Positions 22,542 through 34,957 of a DNA stretch of 64,000 nt are shown here, piece after piece. A program made the translations under genes and the position numbers. Within the stretch, counting starts at the first letter, position 1, and every line of letters begins with the position of its first letter. The DNA is taken from positions 26,341,197 through 26,405,196 of the forward strand of contig NC_059356.1 in the NCBI RefSeq assembly GCF_019703515.2, given 5' to 3'. The notes under the pieces are model-generated. The model saw nothing but the letters and a program-made list of their open reading frames with translations. It was not told the origin of the DNA and made no database searches. The stretch is from Myxocyprinus asiaticus. Its lineage: Eukaryota > Chordata > Actinopteri > Cypriniformes > Catostomidae.

Positions 22542-23121
22542 GTAAGTGTAGCACCTTTGATTGATGTTCACACACATGTACTACAGTGCAAAGGTAAAAA
22601 ACACAGTTACTACATGTTAAGTCTAGGGCTGAGAAATGTTAAAAAGTGCACACTTATTTATTTCACGCTTCGCATGTCCCGGGCATAATTAACACGGGAG
22701 TGAATGTACTGTACAGACAATGGAGACTTCACTTGCAAGCGGTGAGCCAGGTGTGAGAGAGATACGAGCAAGCTGACGTATATCTTTGCATATCCCGAAA
22801 ACACTTATTCACTGTGATCTGAACCAGTGTCAAAAGCAAAACAGTGCGAGAGAGACACAGCGTGTGCATGATAGAGACTTAACGGCAGCTAGAGAAAATG
22901 TTAGTTTTGAGATTTTAAACTTCAGCAAATTAAAAGTCAATATGTTTTATATCTCTGTGTATAGTGTCTAATGGCAATGTACACAAGTTTATCTTGCCGA
23001 TAAAGCTTTATATTAATTTAATCTGCCTATTTGATGCTATAATTAAAAAAAAAAAGTCAGCTGGAAAATGCCAGAATATTTTGCCCAGTTTTTAACTACA
23101 GCATATCATCTAATTTTATGG

Positions 23122-23227
<106 letters not shown>

Positions 23228-23244
23228 TATATTTAAATAATTTG

Positions 23245-24552
23245 TTAAAGGTGCAACATGTAACAATTTTCATATAATATTCACCTTTTTTTATTTTTTT
23301 GCCAATGTGTGAACAGCTTGTAACGCAACTTAAAGTATGAACCCTTCCTAGGTTTCCTGTTAAAGCCTGTAGACTGATTTTTATGCGAAGGGAGCGGGTC
23401 GCTTTTGCCGGGAAAATCCAAAGGATGTGACATTTATGCGCACCCCCAAGAGCCTTGCCTCAGACAGTAATAGCTTCTCTTCCGCTATTCAACAGCGACA
23501 ACAAACTGCAACAATAGGTAACGTTATCTTAGAGATAGAATCCAGCAAAGGTCCAGCTCCCAGCACAACACCGACTCCTACACAAACTCTGAGTAAGCCC
23601 AAAAAAACAAAACAAAAAAACATTTATCTACTGAATCCCGTCTGGCTAAGCGGGAACGTGGTCGTGGTTGAACGAAAACTAGAGTGAACATCGGTAGGGC
23701 ATTTGATTCCTGGAGGGATCTTTGTTCGGTTTTGGGGATCAAAACAGACCCTGAATAGGTGGTGTTCTTATTGGACAGGTAAGCTTACATAACTGCAAAG
23801 CATGTGAAATATAGTGCCATAAGGATTGATGTGTAATTTTAGCTAACTTGATCTTGCCTACATAAACAATGTTAATCTGTAATTATTCAGCAAGGTAAAC
23901 TACAATAACACATTAAATGAATGCTAGACAATGTTCAAGATAATGCAAAAAGACCCATTCATTAGTGTAACGTAACTTGGTTATACAGAAAATATATACA
24001 TTGTTATTATAAAACAATAGCGCATCGATATATCAAAGTGTCAGTTGTGATGGACATCATAATGTACAGTTTATATTATAAACAGCTACTGTCATCATCC
24101 ACCAAATTTAGCTAACAGCTATTGATAAAACTGGCAAGCTAGCTAATGCCGACATAGGCTATTGTATAAATGCAGTCATTGTATAATGCAAAGAAAAGTG
24201 ATTACTTAAAACTACTCTCTCGCATATCCAGACCTATATCAACACTGTTTTAGCTCTGTTCCAGCACTGGAGAGTCAAATATAATATACATTCTCAAAGT
24301 TTGTAGTAAAACAATCATAACTGTGTAATTTTAATTATGCTACCTCATCTGTCAGCATGATGCCGTTCATCATGACATGAATCACGTTCAGTCTCTTTCT
24401 GCGTTACGTCATTGTTTTGGCCGATGCTCGCTCACGTCCCTATGGAGTGTGTGCACGAGCACAAGCAACAGGTAGCTGGCTGCAGTTCACTTAATGGCCA
24501 CAGGTGTCATTAATAACAAGGGTTTCTGAATCTTACATCCTGCACCTTTAAT
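23245..24552 (+). mobile_element. TTAAAGGTGCA-ended element, copy 1
   Basis: The left end TTAAAGGTGCAACATGTAAC and right end CTTACATCCTGCACCTTTAA are inverted repeats. The 1308-bp body matches 32315-33621 in reverse complement along its full length: GACCCGCTCCCTTCGCAT, GCTAAGCGGGAACGTG and GTGCACGAGC all have partners. It carries no recognisable transposase, so it is a non-autonomous DNA element of unknown superfamily. Confidence 0.85.
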
Positions 24553-26873
24553 GGTTTACTATTTTCTGAGGTTAAAGAATAATATAATAATCTGCTACTG
24601 GAGAGGTAGGCTTTTCATTTTTCTCTTAATAGCTTTATAAGATTACTATTTCCTTTCAGCATCTGACGACTGAATTTTATTTTGAGATTTTGTGCCATTT
24701 TTTTCCACATTGAAAATTGTAATTATAGCTTTGTTATATATATAAAAAAAAGCTCTGTAATTTAAGCATTTTAAGGATTTGGAGAGACGTTTTTTTTTTT
24801 TTTAAGAAAGTGAGTGCCATAAATTTTTGGGAGGCATTTAATTGCTTCAACCTTTAATAAAACAAGCTTATGGTAATCAAAGCGTCAATTTTCCATAACA
24901 CTTCTAACCACACACACCTACGCAATGCAATTACACGCAGGCTTTCTCAGAGTGCTCAAATAAATGCCAACAGTTGGGCTGTGTGTAGTTCCATGTGCAT
25001 TTGTGTGTTTGTCCTTTATGTTGGTGTGTTTTTGTGGTGTTTGCTTATGCGTTTTATTGTATGGCTTACGGGACACATGCTATTGCAACGTATGAGTTTA
25101 TACAGTATTTTTAGACTATTAGATGCATTGTGCTAATGAGCTTAATTAGATTATCACCTTTAGCAAAGTGAAAAATGACATACATTCACTGTGCCACAAA
25201 TGAGATAGTTAATTTAGGAATTGTAATTAAACTGACAGTCACCGAACAGACATTTTCATTGATCAAAAGACCACTCCGGTGCACTGAAGCTGTTATTCAG
25301 TGTAAGCTGAAATAGTAATAAGCAATTCTTGGCAATCCACATATTTGAGGAGACGAAAGATTTTTCACTTTGTCATGATGGTCTTATGTGGAGAACTAAT
25401 TAAAGTAACAGCGGTATGTTAAAGCTCAACTTAACTAGTACTTAGAACCAGACATGTATCAGCTTTGTTCTATGACACTAGCATGCATTACATACATAGA
25501 TTTTTTAATTTTCTGATAAATGTGAACGCGCAAAACTCCTCGCAAAGTGCAAGGGTGCTGTTGGTGGATGCTAAGGCTTTGCTATGTGTTTGTTAAGGTG
25601 TTATGAGTGTGTTTAGTGTGTTGCTATGCAGTTCCTAGGGTGTTCTGGGAGGCTGCTAGGGTGTTGCTGATTGCAAGGGTGTTCTGGGTGGTTGCTTATT
25701 AGCTTCTATGAGATTCTGCCTAAGGTCCCTCCATCAATGAAAGTCTATGTGATTTTTATTGATTATTTCTTTATGTATTTGTTTATTTCCTCTGATCAAA
25801 TAGTCTAGCACATTCACTTACCTGGTGAAGGTGTGTATCGGCTATTTTCAATCCCAGCGGCTTTGAATGTGGCTCATCAAATCAGATTTTAGCAGTGGAA
25901 GTAATTTTAATGTGGTTTTCAACTTTTCATCATTTAGGATTAATGAAGTTGCTCAAGTCATAAGGTTTGCTCATTAAATGGGTTACATTTAGTTGGGCTG
26001 GAGTTGGAGAGCAGAGTAAGGAAATAAGAATGATCTGTATTTAATAAAATGGCACAGAAGACAGGGAAAAGCTTTAGCTGATTACCACTGTGTAAATGAA
26101 GGTGATTAAACTTAAATCACATTTAGTTTTAGGTAATAAAGTCTAATTTAAAACTATTAGACATTTTGGAAACTGGTGGTATTTTTCTGTTTCAGCTTTA
26201 GCTTCCCAGAGAATTCATGTACACGGCTCTTGTATTAAAATCCTTAAATGATTGATGTGGGGTGTTTTAGAGAGGAACTAATTATGAACTCAGTTAAAGA
26301 CAGCAGAATGAACCTGGTGTCCTTGCACCAGGCTGCAGTTGTTCTCACACATGTGGCTCCTTTGGTTAGTGTGGCCAAACTTGCTGTTGACTTAACCGAG
26401 TCAGATCAGAGAGAGAGAGCTCATTTTGAACTTGAGAGAGCAAACCAAAAGATAAGATTATATATAAATTAATGATAAGTCTGGCAACAGGGCAAAACAG
26501 TTTCATTATATACTGTAGGGCTGGGTAAAAAAAGATTTTCCAAATAATCTGCATCTTTGAACGATCCCAATTATCGATTCTTTAAATCCCAAGATTGATT
26601 GTTCACAATTAAAGTTTACTTCAGTTTTGCTTGTGCTAATTATTATATCTGTTAACATAAAAAGCATTTGAAATTCATAGTTTGGGCCCTGTTGTCATTA
26701 TTATAAAAATAAAAAAAGTTATAATTTTTTGTTTTTTGTGTGTTTGTAATGTTCCATGTTAGAAGGTTCCCTGTATGAATGACAGTATTGAGAATTTCTT
26801 TCATATGTAAACAAAATGGACATTATTTATTTGTTTGTAATGCTAATTTGTATTGTTTTGTATATTTGTACAG
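24553..26873. other. Rest of septin intron 1
   Basis: Mostly unrecognised AT-rich sequence. It contains a degenerate minisatellite at 25545-25700 and a piece of a GGGCTGGG-type MITE at about 26518-26600 (AAATCCCAAGATTGATT). Confidence 0.5.
25545..25700. repeat. Degenerate minisatellite (GTTGCTAGGGTGTTCTGG-like units)
   Basis: Repeated variants of GGGTGTTCTGGG-GG-TGCT and GTTGCTA across about 150 bp. Confidence 0.65.
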
Positions 26874-27002
26874 GGCAGAGTGGATTGGGAAAGTCCACGT
26901 TGATGAACACGCTCTTCAAGTCCAAGGTGAGCCGCAAGTCTGTCCTGGGAACTGCTGAAGAAAAGATCCCCAAAACCATCGAGATCAAGTCCATTAGTCA
27001 TG
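26874..27002 (+). CDS. septin9: Septin-9 exon 2: P-loop (G1)
   Basis: The acceptor is CAG at 26871-26873 and the donor is GTAAAG at 27003. The exon is 129 bp, phase 1 to 1. It completes the glycine split across the junction and encodes GQSGLGKST, the Walker A/G1 motif that binds GTP phosphates. NTLFKSKVSRKSV follows, then the switch I-type stretch EEKIPKTIEI. The sequence differs from mammalian SEPT9 mainly in the VLGTA stretch after the KSV. The 4.3-kb upstream intron holds a (TG)n(TA)n tract and a 1.3-kb TIR element. Confidence 0.95.
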
Positions 27003-27191
27003 GTAAAGCTGCATATCCGGACCCATTTTCATACATACACAGCCTTTCACCCATTGTAAAGTTAGAGATACTCAGTGAATTTAAGAGTCTCTAATCTGCC
27101 ACTAGAAGTCAATAAAGTCCTAACTATCAAGCTTAAGTGGACATGAAGGATTTAATGCTTAAATAATTATCATCGGCCCTCTTACACACAG

Positions 27192-27273
27192 ACATCGAAG
27201 AGAAAGGAGTTCGAATGAAGCTGACAGTCATAGACACACCAGGATTTGGGGACCAGATCAACAATGAGAACTG
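27192..27273 (+). CDS. septin9: Septin-9 exon 3: G3 motif
   Basis: The acceptor is CACAG ending at 27191 and the donor is GTTAGT at 27274. The exon is 82 bp, entering in phase 1 and leaving in phase 2. It encodes [20 protein letters not shown] and then DQINNEN. DTPG is the G3 motif contacting Mg2+/gamma-phosphate. The 189-bp intron before it is short and free of transposons. Confidence 0.95.
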
Positions 27274-27429
27274 GTTAGTAGCGCATCTGTTTGTCACCTC
27301 CAGGCACTTTTCCATGTTCATTGTGGGTTTTGTTTACAGTTGCTTAGTGTTGACTTGATTTAATGTACTTATATAAATAATGATCAATTATTTATTTCTC
27401 ATTTTCTAATTTTCAACTCTTTCCAACAG

Positions 27430-27567
27430 TTGGCAGCCCATTATGAAGTTTATCAATGACCAGTATGAGCAGTACTTGCAAGAAGAGATCAATATTGACA
27501 GGAAGAAAAGGATTCCAGACTCACGAGTTCACTGCTGCATATACTTCATCCCACCAACAGGACACTG
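27430..27567 (+). CDS. septin9: Septin-9 exon 4: CWQP to PPTGH segment
   Basis: The acceptor is AACAG ending at 27429 and the donor is GTCAGT at 27568. The exon is 138 bp. It encodes CWQPIMKFINDQYEQYLQEE, then INIDRKKRIPDSRVHCCIYF and IPPTGH. This is the helix alpha-2 and beta-4 region that includes the conserved RVHCC segment. The last codon is split TG|T and gives Cys where mammalian SEPT9 has Ser before LRPLD. The following 10.5-kb intron contains the nested hAT complex and the ATCC array. Confidence 0.95.
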
Positions 27568-28265
27568 GTCAGTGAACACACTAACATGCTCAATCAAACA
27601 TGGGCTTAATGGAATGTAGTGTAGAGTTTTCAGGGATTTATTGTGGATGTCTGTAGTTGCATACATGTGATCATCTATGTACATTTGAAACTGTAACATA
27701 CCTTCATTTGTCTAAACACCATACACTGAGAACCAGAGAGGATTGGCAAATTGCTGTGGGATGTTTGGATACTCTGTGTGCAGATTACCCTAAAGGCTGC
27801 ATGATGGAACTTGTCTGTCTATGTATACACTTGCAATACCATCATTAACTTCTAAGCATTAGAAAAGTATAATGTAGTGTCTGGGTCAAATAAAGATCTG
27901 GTTACGGTTAGAGTATTGTAGTGTACTTTGTTGCTCATGCTACAAAATAACTTCAGCTCTGTTAAGTTAGTGGTGCACAGGAACACATTTTCTTGTGTTG
28001 GCCTGCTTATTCCTTTTAATTAAAGGGAAAACTATCTGGAAAACAACTGTGGGGAATGTCAGTACCTTATGTGTCCTCCAGAAGGCAGTACTGTTCCTCT
28101 TGTAGAATTATGTGATGTTCTTCAATTATTTCTGAAGAAAAAACCCATTAAATTATTAACTGCTATGCTGCTTTCTTCAGTTCTCATCACCTTTTTTTAG
28201 AAACGAAGGGAGGCTGAGCATATTTCAGATTACAGTCTTGCTTGTAAAATTGGTGTTGAGTAGAG

Positions 28266-29057
28266 CAGTGGTTCTCAACTGGTTTTGCTTTGGGACCCAG
28301 ATTTTACATTGGACATCAAGTGGCATCCCACCATAGTAAAAAATGTATCTGTATGTATTGATTTTGTTCATGGTTTTAGAGTATAAGGTTATGAATCAAG
28401 TGACATTTTTGTTGTTGATGTCAACACATTTATAACTGCCACTGTTGTTATACAAATTGTGTAATAGATTATTTAACATGAAACGATAAAATTTTTGTCA
28501 AAATATGCAGTTACTTTAATACTGAAAAATTTTGCATTTTTTTGGTAAAGGTGAAGATGTGTAACAGAAAACAATACTTTATTTCGGCACATGCACAGTG
28601 TTGCTCTTTTGCTCCTCAGTGCTGTTAAGCATATCGGGGCTGCCTACTGTTTGAGAGGTTTTATTTCCTCCATGGTGATTTAAACTAGGAAATTCTCCCT
28701 AAAATTCAAATGGATCACATTAATCTTGAGGTCTGCGTGCCACAATATCAAGGGAACCCAGTTGTTGCGTGCTTGCGTGCCGGGAGCAGAGCAGATCATT
28801 AGCGCAAGCTGGTTCCGTTACATTTGCGCGAAAGCTTTAATCGCACCGCAAAAATATTGCAGTGCAAATGAGAAGCCTTAGCTGAATGCAAGATTATCAT
28901 CAAATTTATATCGAGAGCCCTAAATTTCACTTGGTTGGCCGCCAACAAATTTTCAGTGGGAGAACCTTGGCATTGTTCTCTCCCTGCTGTCCGTGACCCA
29001 GTCCCAATAGACTTGCGACCTACATTTGGGTCACGACCAACGAGTTGAGAAACACTG
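28266..29057. mobile_element. hAT-type MITE, 792 bp
   Basis: The ends CAGTGGTTCTCAACTGG and GAGTTGAGAAACACTG are inverted repeats. The flanking octamers GAGTAGAG (28258-28265) and GAGTAAAG (29058-29065) form a target duplication with one mismatch, typical of hAT elements. No coding sequence is seen. Confidence 0.85.
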
Positions 29058-29133
29058 GAGTAAAGGGTACCACACTGCTGATTTGAACAAGGTAGAGCTG
29101 CACGATTAACTGTTAAAAGATCACAGTCTCAAT

Positions 29134-31502
29134 CAGGGGCAGACTTGGCACTAGGAAAATGTAGGCATCCGTCTAGTGCCCCCAGAAGCCAAGGGCCCCC
29201 TAAAAATAAAAATGATATGCTTTGATATTATCATTGATGCTAAATAATGTTTGCTGAAATTTTAAATATCACTGTTACAACACCGATATGATTGATATTG
29301 CTGTTATTTTCACCACCATCTGTGCAAGCAACCCCCTTCCCCCTCATATCAGGCTGTAGTGGAATATTCCAAGGTTTTTATGCATCTACACAGGTTCGTA
29401 AACATGTGAAAGTTAGCCAAACCGCTCGGACAGTTTTGTGTGATTTCACCATATACTCTGTTGCAAGTTACTATTTAAGCTACATTGTTGTTAGTTCAGT
29501 TTGGTTTGAATTTGTGGAGAGAAATTTTTTTAACACAGTTGAGACTTCCTAAGACAGGGCTAGTAAACTGGAGGCCCACGGGCCAAATCCAGCCCATTAA
29601 TCATCTTTGTCTGGCCAGCGCGCTCTGTGCAAAACTCAGCGTTCGTAGGCACGAGTCACAGCAATCAGCGGTGAGTTTAACAACGCTCAGTGGCGCATGC
29701 AACAGCACTCAGCCATCATCAGTTGTGCGGAGCACGCTTTTAAGCTTTTCTGGCGATAGTTTAGTTATACTGCTTTGCTAAAGGTGGATCACAACGTTTA
29801 GGTGAGCATTTGATCTCATCTTTTTCAATCAAATGTATTTATATAAAATTGCTTGGTTGTGTGGAGTGCGGTCAAATCTACAGATGGAAAAATTATCACC
29901 GCAGTTGTAACAAATGTTGTCAGCACATATACATAGCTTAGGCAGCAAAAAAAGAAATCGATTTTGAAAACCGACCGTTCAGCGAAAAGTTGAATGCTGA
30001 AAAGTTTGGTTTTATTCACTATTCTTGAAGTGTCAAACGATCATGTCTCATCTGTTCAGGGTCTGTAGGGATTGGGAAAAAATGAAAATGTGAAACTGAA
30101 CCTGCAAATATCCTGATTATATTTGGTTCTATACAGCTGTGAGTCAGCTCTAATCACGAACAGCATCAACTCGGTTTGTTTTTCTTTTGCCAATGATTAC
30201 CTACACAAATATCTGGCTCCTGCACTGGCTATTGTGTGCAAATTCAGATTATTTGCAGGACTTAATAGATAAATGGAAGAATAGACATTTGATCTCTTTT
30301 TTTTTTTTTTTTTCAAAAAAGAATTAAATTTAAATGCATTCTTAAGTAAACATGACATTTCTTTATGACCATTGTTTTCATATGTGGGTTGATAATGTGA
30401 GAGGACTTTAGCAGATCTAAATGTTTCTCCTCACTTTTAATAATTTGTAAACAATAGCCCTAAAATGTTAAAATTATATTATGTTTTTTTTTTTAATAGT
30501 AAAGTTTATCAAAAATAATTTGTAAGAGTATAAGTCCTGTTTGTTTTTCAGACTGATCTTATGAAGGAATTTATGGCCAGGCCTTAAATTATAATTCAAT
30601 ATACAGTATACCATGTGACTATTTTAATATGAATAAATGCACAGTATTAAAGGTGTTTAAGTAAAATGTTACTTGCAATGAAAGTGCTAGCTAAAATGAA
30701 TACTGAAAAAAAAAATATAATTGGCCCTCACTAGTTTTCATCTGGATAATCTGGCCCCCGCAAGAAAGTAGTTGAAGAGCCCTGTCTTAAGGTAACACTT
30801 TCCAACAGTCTTTCCAAATGGATCAGATTGCTGCACAGCAATCTAGAAAACTTTTTGTTTTCAAAGCTAAAAGTTGATCAAAGCCTTCTGGAAACATGCA
30901 AAGTCAACTTTTAGTCTAATAATTTGGATATAGTTAATTCAAGGTCAAGTTGATGGAGGAAAAGTGCATTAAGAAAGAGGGAGAGTGGGAAAGAAAAAAG
31001 GTAGTGTAGTGGTATATACTGTATTGTAGTTCATAGTAGCCAGATTGTGTTTTTATAATGTGTTGTCAGACATTATTAACAACTCTGGAATATCTGAAAA
31101 TAAAGCGAATCAACAGAGTAAAATAGTGAAGTCTTCCTCAGATGCCATGTGTGTTGTTTACACAAGTGTTGTAGGAAAATTACGTTGCTGTGGAGAAAGC
31201 TGCTTACTGACCGAGACACATGTATACGGGAGTAATGTATGCCGCCTATTCAGTGCATGTCGCAATAACCCGCTTTCTCTCAATAAGCTGCTTTCTAGTG
31301 TCCTTGTAACTGTAGTCACTGATATCTTTCAGGGCGTAGGAATATTTTCTCCATACCATTCCATAAAAAAATTAAATAATAATAATAATAATAAAAAGGC
31401 TTACAGGACCTTTAAGAGAAAATCGCCCTAAATGTGTTTCATTGAAGAGGGCCCCATTCCTGTACTTTTCCTTGGGCCCCCAAATCACTAAATCCGCCCC
31501 TG
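29134..31502. mobile_element. hAT element B inserted in A
   Basis: Ends CAGGGGCAGACTTGGCACTA and TCACTAAATCCGCCCCTG. Flanks are GTCTCAAT (29126-29133) and ATCTCAAT (31503-31510), an 8-bp target duplication with one mismatch. It carries no recognisable transposase and is itself interrupted by element C. Confidence 0.87.
29555..30784. mobile_element. hAT element C inserted in B
   Basis: Ends CAGGGCTAGTAAACTGGAGG and GTAGTTGAAGAGCCCTG, with subterminal GGGCCAAATCCAGCCC and ATCTGGCCCCCGC in inverted order. Flanks are TCCTAAGA (29547-29554) and TCTTAAGG (30785-30792), two mismatches apart. Confidence 0.8.
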
Positions 31503-32314
31503 ATCTCAATTCAGACACCCACGCAATCTCATTTCTAAATGACAAGGATTCTGCAATATTAACTGTATATTAACGTTCCAGTGGCATACATTTGTAAGGC
31601 GGTCAAATTTAATTCAAAATTCACTTCAAGATGTGTTTTTAAATGTTGATAACTTTATATGGCATCTACAAAACACAGTGCTCCTGCACAAAATGCTGAA
31701 TCAACTAAAATGCAATGGCCAAAGACATTTGTCCAGCACAGTGCTTTACAAACTGCAGGGTGCAGTCACTATTAGTTAGGAGTGTGACATAATCTCTGTT
31801 CAGTATTTTAATAGCCACGAGACTCTGCACTGTTTTTAATCAAAATACCCCTCTTTAGGTGATATTAATGTAAACACAGCTGTTAATGAATTACCAGTGT
31901 AAACAGACGGGGTTAAATCTGTCTTGATGAGATAAACCAAACACAGCCGTTAATGTATAAACAGATTGGACAAATTCTTCAAAATGTTAGATTTATGCGA
32001 TGTCTAAATGTATATAAGCTGCATGCTGTCTACTATAGGCATTCAGGCATTCTTACTGCATCAAATCAATACTAATATAGATCTATCACACAGTAAAAAG
32101 TGTCAAGTATTTAAATAGTTTCGTTTAGCATTAAATTACTTTTTTTTTTTATGTTTTATATTATAATTTTTTTAATGTTTATTTGCTACTGTTGCTAAAA
32201 AAAACTTAAAGCACTGTTTACTCTGTTCTGTTTATTTACTGGCTTTTGAATAATTCCTTTACAAGCTTGAAGCAAGTTTTACAAGAGAAACACTGAAGGC
32301 CTCATTGTTTTAAT

Positions 32315-33621
32315 TTAAAGGTGCAGGATGTAAGATTCAGAAACCCTTGTTATTAATGACACTTGTGGCCGTTAAGTGAACTGCAGCCAGCTACCTGTTG
32401 ATCGTGCTCGCGCTCGTGCACACACTCCATAGGGACATGAGCATCGGACAAAACAATGATTTAATGTACAAAGAGACTGAACATGACTCACCGACATCAT
32501 GCTGACAGATAAGGTAGCATAATTAAAATTACACAGTTATGATTGTTTTACTACAAACTTTGAGACTGTATATTATATTTGACTCTCCAGTGCTGGAACA
32601 GGGCTAAAACAAAGTGTGGATATAGGTCTGGATATGCGAGACTGTAGTTTTAAGTAATCAATTTTCTTTGCATGATACATTGACTGCATTTGTACGATAG
32701 CCTATGTCGTCGTTAGCTAGCTTGCCAGTTTTATCAATAGCTAATAGCTAAATTTGGTGGATGATGACAGTAGCTGTTTATAAAATAGACTGTACATTAT
32801 AAATATGTTGACACAATTCAGTATTGATGTGATTCCATCACAACTGTCATTTTGATATATCGATGCACTATTGTTTTATAATAACAATGTATATATTTTC
32901 TGTGTAACCAAGTTACATTACACTAATGAATGGGTCTTTTTGCATTATCTTGAACACTGTCTAGCATTAATTTCATGTGATACTGTAGTTTACCTTGCTG
33001 AATAATTACAGATTAACGTTGTTTATGACAGTTACTGTGCAGGCAAGATCAAGTTAGCTAAAATTACACAGATCAATCCTTATGGCACTATATTTCACAT
33101 GCTTTGCAGTTATGTGAGCTTACCTGTCCAATAAGAAGAACGCCAATTAGGAATCAAATGCCCTGCCGTTGTTCACTCTAGTTTTCGCTCGACCACGATC
33201 ACGTTCCCGCTTAGCCAGACGGGATTCAGTAGATAAATGTTTTTTATTTTTATTTTTTATTTTTTTTACTCTGAGTTTGTGTAGGAGTCTGTGTTGTGCT
33301 GGGAGCCAGACGTTTGCTGGATTCCATCTCTAAGATAACGTTACCTAGTGTTGCAGTTTGTCGCTGTTGAATAGCGGAAGAGAAGCACTGAGGCAAGGCT
33401 TTCGGGAGCACGCATAAATGTCACATCCTTTGGATTTTCCCGGTAAAAGCGACCCGCTCCCTTCGCATGAAAATCAGTCTACAGGCTTTAATACGGAACC
33501 TGGGAAGTCCGGGAAGGGCTCATTTTTTTTAAGTTGCGTTATAAGCCCTTCACACATTGGCAAAAAAAAAAAAAAAAAAGGCAAATATTACATGAAAATT
33601 GTTACATATTGCACCTTTTAA
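32315..33621 (-). mobile_element. TTAAAGGTGCA-ended element, copy 2 (inverted), inserted in A
   Basis: Starts TTAAAGGTGCAGGATGTAAG and ends ATTGTTACATATTGCACC. It is the reverse complement of 23245-24552 and almost the same length (1307 against 1308 bp), so few net indels separate them. Confidence 0.85.
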
Positions 33622-34587
33622 ATCAAAATTTGTTTTGTAGAATAACAGTGTTTTATTGCATATTGGCTAACAAAGAGGACATAGAACTGTTAATGAAGCT
33701 TTTTTTCTGCTTGTTTTGCTTTTTACTTAGTACTCGAGAAACAGGTTAAATCGTTTTTTTATTTATTATGCAGTTTTCTTTTTTTTTTTTAACAGGATTT
33801 ATTTTTTTATTTTTATTTTTTTTTTTCAATAATCACAAGGTGCTGTGATTGTTTAATACACGTAGGTCCAGGTTTTGTAAATCACTGAAATAAGCGTTTT
33901 TCTTATTCGTGATCTTTATTCTCGGTAAAAAAAAAAAAAGAAAAAATCGGGATTCTCAATTTATCCAGAATCGTGCAGCTCTATAACAAGGCCTTGTATA
34001 ACACATTACTGCTGGACCTTTGTCTGGGAGGGCAGATTTTTAACAATATAACACCTACAAAACCACCATCTTTCCAAACCAAAATAACATTTTCCCATAA
34101 ATTATTTGGAATTTTAAAACATTTTATGTACTGAACTGAAATATTATTTGCCCTCTTGAGAAGCTACTGTTTACATGAAGGATTTGTGTTCTTTTGCAAA
34201 CTTCATTGTTGTATCCAAAAAATATGTTTGCCAGATTTAGTGGGTGGTCTGTTTTGGAGTTTGTCTTTGATAAAGAATCAATGTGTATGCCGTGTTTCCA
34301 GGACTTTGTTGAACATTTCTGCATTATTTCTGGCAGACTGCATGATATTTTCTAGTGGATTTCAGAATAATATATAGAGTATATCATCACATACGCAGAT
34401 ATTCTCACAGAGGACTAGAACTGCATTAGGAGACATTCTCTGCAGCATGAATATTAGGAGTGCTCTGGTCTAACTGATAAAAGCAGGCCACCTGAATAGA
34501 GTCTATACCAAAAATATTGATGAATATGATCTGCAAAAAGTCCAGTCAAGGGACCAATGAGTGTCTAACATCTAAAGGAATATTGGA

Positions 34588-34770
34588 TAGCACTTTATTT
34601 TACAGTACTGTTATACATTTTCATACTATATAATCACAACAACTACAGTAATTACTAGGTACTAACCTTAACCCATATTAAGTACATGCAGTTACCTAAT
34701 ATTATTCAGTACTTTCTTGGGTAAATACACTAAGTATACTGAAAGTACACATACTGTAAAATAAAGTATA
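34588..34770. mobile_element. Short MITE
   Basis: AGCACTTTATTTTACAGTAC at the left and ATACTGTAAAATAAAGTA at the right form inverted ends around about 180 bp. Confidence 0.65.
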
Positions 34771-34957
34771 ACAGAATATTGTTATTAATATGCTAAATAA
34801 ATTGCATATCATAATTTTGTTTATTTGCATTTTAAATGCTGAAAAATATTTGGGGGACTTTTGTGGTGACTAGGTGGTATGTGGCCTGAAAAGTTTGAGA
34901 ACCACTGCTTTAGACCATTTTGCTTTTTTATAATACAATTAAGAAATAGAACCCAAC

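Larger units (their letters stand above)
29093..33983. mobile_element. Outer hAT element (A) of a nested cluster
   Basis: Ends TAGAGCTGCACGATTAA and GAATCGTGCAGCTCTA, flanked by GAACAAGG (29085-29092) and TAACAAGG (33984-33991). Its own sequence is only about 1.2 kb (29093-29133, 31503-32314, 33622-33983). The rest is later insertions. Confidence 0.85.
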
